The translations under genes and the position numbers were made by a program. This document shows, piece by piece, positions 62,601-64,000 of a DNA stretch of 64,000 nucleotides. Each line of letters opens with the position of its first letter. Position 1 is the stretch's first letter. The DNA comes from Aradus depressus (taxonomy: Eukaryota; Arthropoda; Insecta; Hemiptera; Aradidae). The stretch lies in the NCBI GenBank assembly GCA_963662175.1, contig OY759222.1, forward strand, positions 5,314,713 to 5,378,712. The letters are read 5' to 3'. The notes beneath the pieces were generated by a model. It saw only the letters and a program-made list of their open reading frames with translations, did no database searches and was not told the origin of the DNA.

Positions 62601-63903
62601 TATGTTAACTATTTCTTCTGTCAATCAGAATCTTCCTTTTATAGAACATATTTATTGAGTCGACTTCTATATTTATACATCTACCGAAACTTTTTGACTT
62701 TCACCTTTTTAATGAACATCGTGGTCGATAATGTTTTCGGTACAGAAAATCTGGAAAGGTTCAACTAGTCAAAACTATTAATATAGAAGTCGACTCAACA
62801 AATGTTCTATAAAAGAAAGACTCTGATTGGCAGAAGAACACATGAATTATAGACACTGATGATGGGAGTACTTCCCGATACGTCTTTAACAGATATTCAT
62901 TAAGTGAACAAAAAAAATAAATGAGAGAAATGATGCTGTAATAACATATTATATATGAATTCAGAATTTTTTTTTTAGGGTTTTGATGTGAAAAAAATGT
63001 TTACTGAAGCAGAAAAATTTTTCACGTCCCTGAATTTGAGTGCAATGCCGCCTAAATTTTGGGAAAGATCTATACTTGTAAAGCCAAAAGACAGGGATTT
63101 GGTCTGTCATGCCTCAGCCTGGGACTTTTATGACGGAGAAGACTTCAGGTAAGCTTCAGGTGTACATGTATAATTTTGTGAACAGGGCGGGACCCTTCTA
63201 GGGCTTGCGCAGCTGCCTAAGGCGCCAATGTTTGGGTGGCGGCTAAACCGGCAGATTAGATTTATTTCTCAAAAATGTTTTTATTTTATTTATCAAAATA
63301 AATATATTTCCATGTTCTGTTCATATTTTCTAAAAATCAGTAACTATTTATTAATTAAAAAAAAAAATATATGTATATATACCTACATATTCTATACCAA
63401 TCACAAATATTGATATATTCTTACTGTACTAAGAAGTAGAGTCATTTTCGGGGGTTGCTTTTAGAGACAGAAAAGCGCTTCAAAGCTTCAGCTACGAGAT
63501 CATATGGTCTACTACCAAAGCGCGCTTTCATCGCTCTGATGTTCATGAACCCGGTTCCTAAACTTTGCCTATCCAGGTATAACTAGGGTAGGCAGTCTTT
63601 AACGAGTATTTGACCGACGCTTAATGTCCCTTGCGAAGGACGGCGAGCTCAACATTATTTACTACCCAAAAAACAAAAACCTTGGGCATGTGAGTTTTTA
63701 TAATGATGATCTTCTTGATTGTAATCTTCTAAAACATGTTCTTAGTTAATTATATATTAAAAAACTAATCTTTTCCAGGATAAAAATGTGCACAGATGTT
63801 GAAATGAACGATTTCCTTGTAGTTCATCACGAGATGGGACACATTCAGTACTTCATACAGTATAAAGACCAACCCTTCATCTTCAGGGAGGGCGCCAACT
63901 CAG
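40713..63903 (+). CDS. ACE: Angiotensin-converting enzyme-like M2 zinc dipeptidyl carboxypeptidase, exons 1-9 (3' partial)
   Basis: Nine exons (coding 40732-40908, 52989-53147, 54264-54360, 55790-55933, 58726-58808, 60610-60718, 61653-61750, 62979-63148, 63779-63903) give 387 residues in one frame with matching GT..AG phases. M2 enzymes are secreted or ectoenzyme zinc dipeptidases that trim peptide hormones. Seen: a short hydrophobic signal (about residues 2-14), the N-terminal helical region ([16 protein letters not shown]), [13 protein letters not shown] with its conserved cysteine pair, [28 protein letters not shown], and the zinc motif [10 protein letters not shown], followed by FREGANS. 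The third zinc ligand Glu expected just downstream lies beyond the window. Possible N-glycosylation sites: NVS, NAS, NVT, NLS. Order and spacing follow Drosophila Ance. No membrane anchor is visible yet. Whether it is catalytically active cannot be settled without the remaining exons. Confidence 0.95.
40947..42441. mobile_element. hAT-like element in ACE intron 1, interrupted by a SINE-A
   Basis: Ends CAGAGCCCGGATTTGCAAT and (reversed) CAGAGCCCGGATTTTTATGC, flanked by TTTATAAT (40939-40946) and TTTGTAAT (42442-42449). It begins 38 bp past the ACE exon 1 donor. No intact transposase; a 20-codon frame after ATG 42118 is too short to judge. Confidence 0.78.
41387..41736 (-). mobile_element. SINE-A, full length, TTAGG-type tail, perfect target duplication
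   Basis: AAAACATAACT at 41376-41386 and 41737-41747. The tail next to the duplication is TAGGTTAGGTTAGGTTTTAT (reverse of ATAAAACCTAACCTAACCTA). Best full-length reference copy in the window. Confidence 0.96.
42543..43370. mobile_element. PIF/Harbinger-type deletion derivative in ACE intron 1
   Basis: Ends AGCCCCCCATACACGA and (reversed) AGGCCCCCATACACGA, flanked by TTA at 42540-42542 and 43371-43373. Subterminal CCAGTCCATTTGG repeats on both sides. Confidence 0.87.
42706..42879 (+). pseudogene. Harbinger transposase start fragment
   Basis: From ATG 42706: [20 protein letters not shown], then [19 protein letters not shown], resembling the W.....R...G....L..EL opening of PIF transposases. 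Stops at TGA. Too short for certainty. Confidence 0.55.
43374..44018. other. Unassigned intron sequence, with a segment repeated in reverse near 50440-50550
   Basis: GTAAGGCGACGAAAGTAGAC and GATGAAACGGAAACAGAAAA at 43521-43600 are matched in reverse at about 50545-50450. Poly-T runs at 43431-43446 and 43470-43486. Confidence 0.5.
44019..44705. mobile_element. Inverted-repeat element (GCCGAGCCCAACGG arms)
   Basis: Left TTGAATGCGTACGAAATGCC and right end reversed TTGAATACGTATGAAATGCC, both followed by GAGCCCAACGGAAG. No target duplication recognised; abuts the Helitron end at 44709. Confidence 0.72.
44709..45627 (-). mobile_element. Helitron-type element, reverse copy
   Basis: Plus strand starts CTAGCAGTAATACCCGGCGT then TGCCCGGGG (reverse of the 3' hairpin and CTAG) and ends GCTTTATTAATATAGA (reverse of the 5' TC end). 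Compact, about 920 bp, with a short minisatellite inside. Confidence 0.8.
44861..45103 (-). repeat. 33/66-bp minisatellite, Helitron copy 2
   Basis: Same two alternating monomers as at 35806, reverse orientation, about seven monomers. Confidence 0.88.
45785..46385 (+). repeat. Degenerate SINE-A-related direct repeat
   Basis: ACCGAGCTCAGGATCGCCAT occurs at 45784 and 46247, each followed by AAATCTAGCCAAGTCACTTA and later GAGCACGTCGTCCTTCGGAT, a SINE-A phrase. Between them a 65-bp text starting ATCAGTTTTAACAAATATTA is repeated too. Confidence 0.7.
46436..46680 (-). repeat. 33/66-bp minisatellite array
   Basis: Monomers bounded by CACAGCTAGTA; about seven monomers, then a switch to the 150-bp unit. 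Confidence 0.88.
46700..47360 (-). repeat. Tandem array of about 150-bp Helitron units
   Basis: CCGTTAATGAGC recurs at about 46785, 46930, 47080 (CCGTTAAAGATC at 47223), each followed by a C-rich tract and GGGACGCCACACAC. Confidence 0.82.
47455..48435 (-). repeat. 33/66-bp minisatellite array, longest
   Basis: About 28 monomers, with occasional deletions and small insertions that break the open frame near 47970. Confidence 0.9.
48779..49640 (-). repeat. Duplicate of 47738-48590
   Basis: Same order of variant monomers, including the rare ones (TTAAATACGCTGGGC, TAGAACCACAGGGC, CACACTGCTAGCGCC), so a single block was duplicated recently. Small differences: extra ACT units in the 49470 run, shorter C-run. 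Confidence 0.93.
49640..50050 (-). repeat. Tandem array of about 150-bp Helitron units
   Basis: TTAGTTAATGAGTTAGC recurs near 49670, 49815 and 49963, each followed by the C-rich tract and GGGACGC. Confidence 0.8.
50624..50656 (+). repeat. Long A run (about 33 bases)
   Basis: Uninterrupted A tract; could be the tail of a retroposed sequence, but no duplication was found. Confidence 0.85.
50739..51117 (-). mobile_element. Composite SINE-A with TTAGG-type tail and 15-bp target duplication
   Basis: GAGTCGTTTAGCCAA at 50724-50738 and 51118-51132. Inside are a full SINE-A (50739-51065) and a second partial piece (51077-51116: CTCCCAGATAAAATAAACTA then GGGCCTCGGTCGGGTTA). Confidence 0.92.
51405..51917 (-). 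pseudogene. Jockey-type LINE RT C-terminal remnant
   Basis: In two frames on the minus strand: [20 protein letters not shown], then [20 protein letters not shown] and [16 protein letters not shown], then [16 protein letters not shown]. Same domain as the 6406-6831 fragment but a different copy, with frameshifts. Confidence 0.75.
51918..52988. other. Last kilobase of ACE intron 1
   Basis: AT-rich; nothing recognised before the exon 2 acceptor. Confidence 0.4.
52989..53147 (+). CDS. ACE: ACE exon 2
   Basis: 53 codons between TTCTCAG and AAG|GTAATA, phase 0. Encodes [12 protein letters not shown] and [19 protein letters not shown], matching the second helical segment of insect ACE. Confidence 0.92.
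53256..53604 (-). mobile_element. SINE-A, full length, TTAGG-type tail, target duplication
   Basis: AGGATTTGTTA at 53245-53255 and 53605-53615 (11 bp, perfect). Tail GGTTAGGTTTTATGACTC. Ten extra bases (TCCATTTGGG) lie between the head and the right duplication. In ACE intron 2. Confidence 0.95.
53616..54263. other. Rest of ACE intron 2
   Basis: AT-rich, no element border recognised. Confidence 0.4.
54264..54360 (+). CDS. ACE: ACE exon 3
   Basis: Between TTACAG and CCAG|GTATGT, phase 1. Encodes [18 protein letters not shown] and KCDLSLEP; the two cysteines match the first conserved disulfide of ACE. Confidence 0.94.
54361..54804. other. ACE intron 3, left part
   Basis: A loose inverted repeat: ACAATTCATTTCAAACTGGC near 54582 and GCCAGTTTGAAATGAAGT near 54697, about 100 bp apart; probably a small MITE or fold-back. 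Confidence 0.5.
54805..55100 (-). mobile_element. SINE-A with a 3' deletion and an internal duplication
   Basis: TTATTGTGACCTTGGGGTCA replaces most of the hairpin region; GAGCTAAGTAAGC is duplicated in the head. Confidence 0.88.
55224..55731. mobile_element. hAT-type MITE with TAGGGATGGGTAT ends
   Basis: Ends TAGGGATGGGTAT and reverse, perfect 8-bp CTTTACAT at 55216-55223 and 55732-55739. Subterminal ATTAATCGAT-like repeats. In ACE intron 3, ending 58 bp before exon 4. Confidence 0.93.
55790..55933 (+). CDS. ACE: ACE exon 4
   Basis: Between TTGACAG and AACA|GTGAGT, phase 1. Encodes [18 protein letters not shown] and [11 protein letters not shown], the expected helix bundle region. Confidence 0.93.
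56096..57005. mobile_element. Fold-back element built of nested palindromes
   Basis: Ends TGTTACGCCGAATTGA and reverse, flanked by TATA on both sides. Each arm carries a series of short palindromes, for example GCCTAGTTCACGAACTAGGC and TTGCCGAATTCGTGAATTCG. A GC-rich centre (56495-56590) separates the arms. In ACE intron 4. Confidence 0.88.
57010..57980. other. ACE intron 4, right part, unassigned
   Basis: AGAAGAAAAATAACTGCGAA occurs at about 56047 and 57571, bracketing the fold-back element and 570 bp more; origin unclear. Confidence 0.4.
57985..58145 (-). repeat. Repeat R, partial
   Basis: AACTGCCAATGTAATGAATA, GGCCAAACGGTCGATAAGCT, TCGTTCTGGGGAAGTACATA on the plus strand. Confidence 0.6.
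58197..58537 (-). mobile_element. SINE-A, full length
   Basis: From CTAGTTATTATGACTCATGT to GAGCTACAGGCGCCC; a CCTTTCCCTAAATTTTG piece is duplicated inside. Confidence 0.92.
58726..58808 (+). CDS. ACE: ACE exon 5
   Basis: Between CTTACAG and ACACAG|GTGAGT, ends phase 0. Encodes [18 protein letters not shown]; this corresponds to the family's W..(E/D)DDTFE region but is diverged. Confidence 0.9.
59098..59825 (+). repeat. Repeat R, long copy split by a SINE-A
   Basis: Left part to 59395 (TTTTCGCTCATTCTTCAAAG, GGCTGAAAATTAATAGGTGT), right part from 59663 (GTGTCGATGCATTCATTCTG, AAACTTCGCATCGATGTTCT). Together they match 780-1352. Confidence 0.72.
59396..59662 (-). mobile_element. SINE-A nested in repeat R
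   Basis: GTTAGTTACTATTTACTACC at the 3' side, head GCTACCGGCGTTCTC. TTCGTATCG (left) and TTCGTGTCG (right) may be its target duplication. Confidence 0.9.
59826..60609. other. ACE intron 5, right part
   Basis: AT-rich; an A run of 20 at 60006-60025 followed by GCCAACGTGGCAACAC, nothing else recognised. Confidence 0.4.
60610..60718 (+). CDS. ACE: ACE exon 6
   Basis: Between TATCAG and CTGG|GTAAGT, phase 1. Encodes [16 protein letters not shown] and GPIPAHLL, among the most conserved stretches of M2 peptidases. Confidence 0.95.
60772..60895 (-). repeat. Repeat R, end fragment
   Basis: GGAGCCCCTATGTAATCAAC, CGCAAATTGTCGACTGGTTT, TTCGTTCTGGGGAAGTACTT on the plus strand; this appears to be the family's left end in reverse. 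Confidence 0.68.
61225..61500 (+). mobile_element. SINE-A in ACE intron 6
   Basis: GGAGGGCGCCGGTAGCTCAG to GGCATGAGTCATAATAACTA, with a shortened middle. Confidence 0.92.
61653..61750 (+). CDS. ACE: ACE exon 7
   Basis: Between TTTTTAG and AAACAG|GTAATC. Encodes [14 protein letters not shown] and [15 protein letters not shown]. The GNMW.Q.W motif is diagnostic of ACE. Confidence 0.95.
62040..62287. mobile_element. Short MITE with 40-bp TIRs, TA target
   Basis: Ends GTAGCGCCGGTATATCTTGG and reverse; TA at 62038-62039 and 62288-62289. GC-rich inside, 248 bp. A Tc1/mariner-type MITE is likely. In ACE intron 7. Confidence 0.9.
62551..62580 (-). ncRNA. Hammerhead-like core, decayed
   Basis: Minus strand CTGATGG, GAGAGTGCCTCCC, GAAACGT: A9 changed to G. 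Confidence 0.4.
62855..62883 (+). ncRNA. Hammerhead-like core, decayed
   Basis: CTGATGA, GGGAGTACTTCCC, GATACGTC: one of the core A bases changed to T. Confidence 0.42.
62979..63148 (+). CDS. ACE: ACE exon 8
   Basis: Between TTTTTTTAG and TTCAG|GTAAGC, phase 2. Encodes [27 protein letters not shown] and [18 protein letters not shown]. Confidence 0.95.
63475..63690 (-). mobile_element. SINE-A, diverged, in ACE intron 8
   Basis: TTCAGCTACGAGATCATATG, GTCTACTACCAAAGCGCGCT to AACCTTGGGCATG; tRNA-like head lost. Confidence 0.82.
63779..63903 (+). CDS. ACE: ACE exon 9 (zinc-binding motif)
   Basis: Between TTTTCCAG and TCAG|GTGAGA, phase 1. HEMGH is encoded at 63828-63842 (two His zinc ligands and the catalytic Glu), preceded by VVH and followed by IQYF. 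The gene continues past the right edge of the window. Confidence 0.97.
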
Positions 63904-63933
63904 GTGAGAGTCAACCTTTATATATATTATTAA

Positions 63934-64000
63934 GGGGACCAGTAGCTCATAGGTAGCGTGCTAGCGAAAAAAAACATGACCACTCCGTCCTTCGGATGGA
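63934..64000 (+). mobile_element. SINE-A, cut by the window edge
   Basis: GGGGACCAGTAGCTCATAGG then CGTCCTTCGGATGGA; much of the head is deleted. Confidence 0.75.

Larger units (their letters stand above)
62551..62890. repeat. Repeat F fold-back with hammerhead-like motif at both ends
   Basis: Left arm 62551-62678 and right arm 62775-62890 are reverse complements (TTATAGAACATATTTATTGA, GAGTCGACTTCTATAT). Each end carries the CTGATG..GAAAC motif pointing outward. Confidence 0.82.

Overview
The window looks like nuclear DNA of an insect. It is AT-rich, has long introns with GT..AG borders, carries two split insect-type genes, and is crowded with transposable elements. Short TTAGG-type runs (the usual insect telomere motif) occur at the ends of one SINE family. 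A hemipteroid insect is my guess, but nothing here proves the order. No bacterial, viral or organellar genes were seen.

Two host genes, both on the + strand, can be built by hand with consistent splice phases. (1) A chemosensory receptor of the insect gustatory receptor (7tm_7) superfamily, seven coding exons from 2050 to 13847, about 351 residues. Its second exon is preceded by four extra partial copies of itself (3678-4431), each with its own 3' splice site. (2) The first nine coding exons of a secreted angiotensin-converting enzyme-like zinc peptidase (M2 family), from 40713 to 63903. It includes the signal peptide and the HEMGH zinc motif and runs off the right edge.

Everything else is repeats. 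A tRNA-derived SINE (called SINE-A here, about 340 bp) is present in roughly 30 copies, several with clear target-site duplications; some of these end in tandem CCTAA. A second tRNA-derived SINE (SINE-B, poly-A tail) is nested in a dead Jockey-type LINE at 6406-7413. A larger Jockey-type LINE lies at 31135-33721 (-). PIF/Harbinger-type deletion derivatives with TTA/TAA target duplications occur at 10297, 18477, 38194, 39532 and 42543; four keep fragments of transposase or MADF accessory ORFs. hAT-type elements with 8-bp duplications lie at 12436, 26288, 26965, 29732, 40947 and 55224. There is also a piggyBac end (5341), a mariner/Tc1 fragment (28625), fold-back elements (14233, 56096, 62040, 62551), Helitron-type elements loaded with a 33/66-bp minisatellite (35439-37770 and 44709-50176), a Penelope-type GIY-YIG fragment (about 36828) and several hammerhead-ribozyme-like cores. 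A 19-bp satellite with higher-order structure fills 21378-22320.

Layout: 1-2000 dispersed repeats; 2050-13847 receptor gene with TE-filled introns; 13848-40700 an intergenic TE landscape; 40713-64000 the peptidase gene, whose 12-kb first intron holds a hAT, a SINE, a Harbinger, the Helitron/minisatellite block and a LINE remnant.
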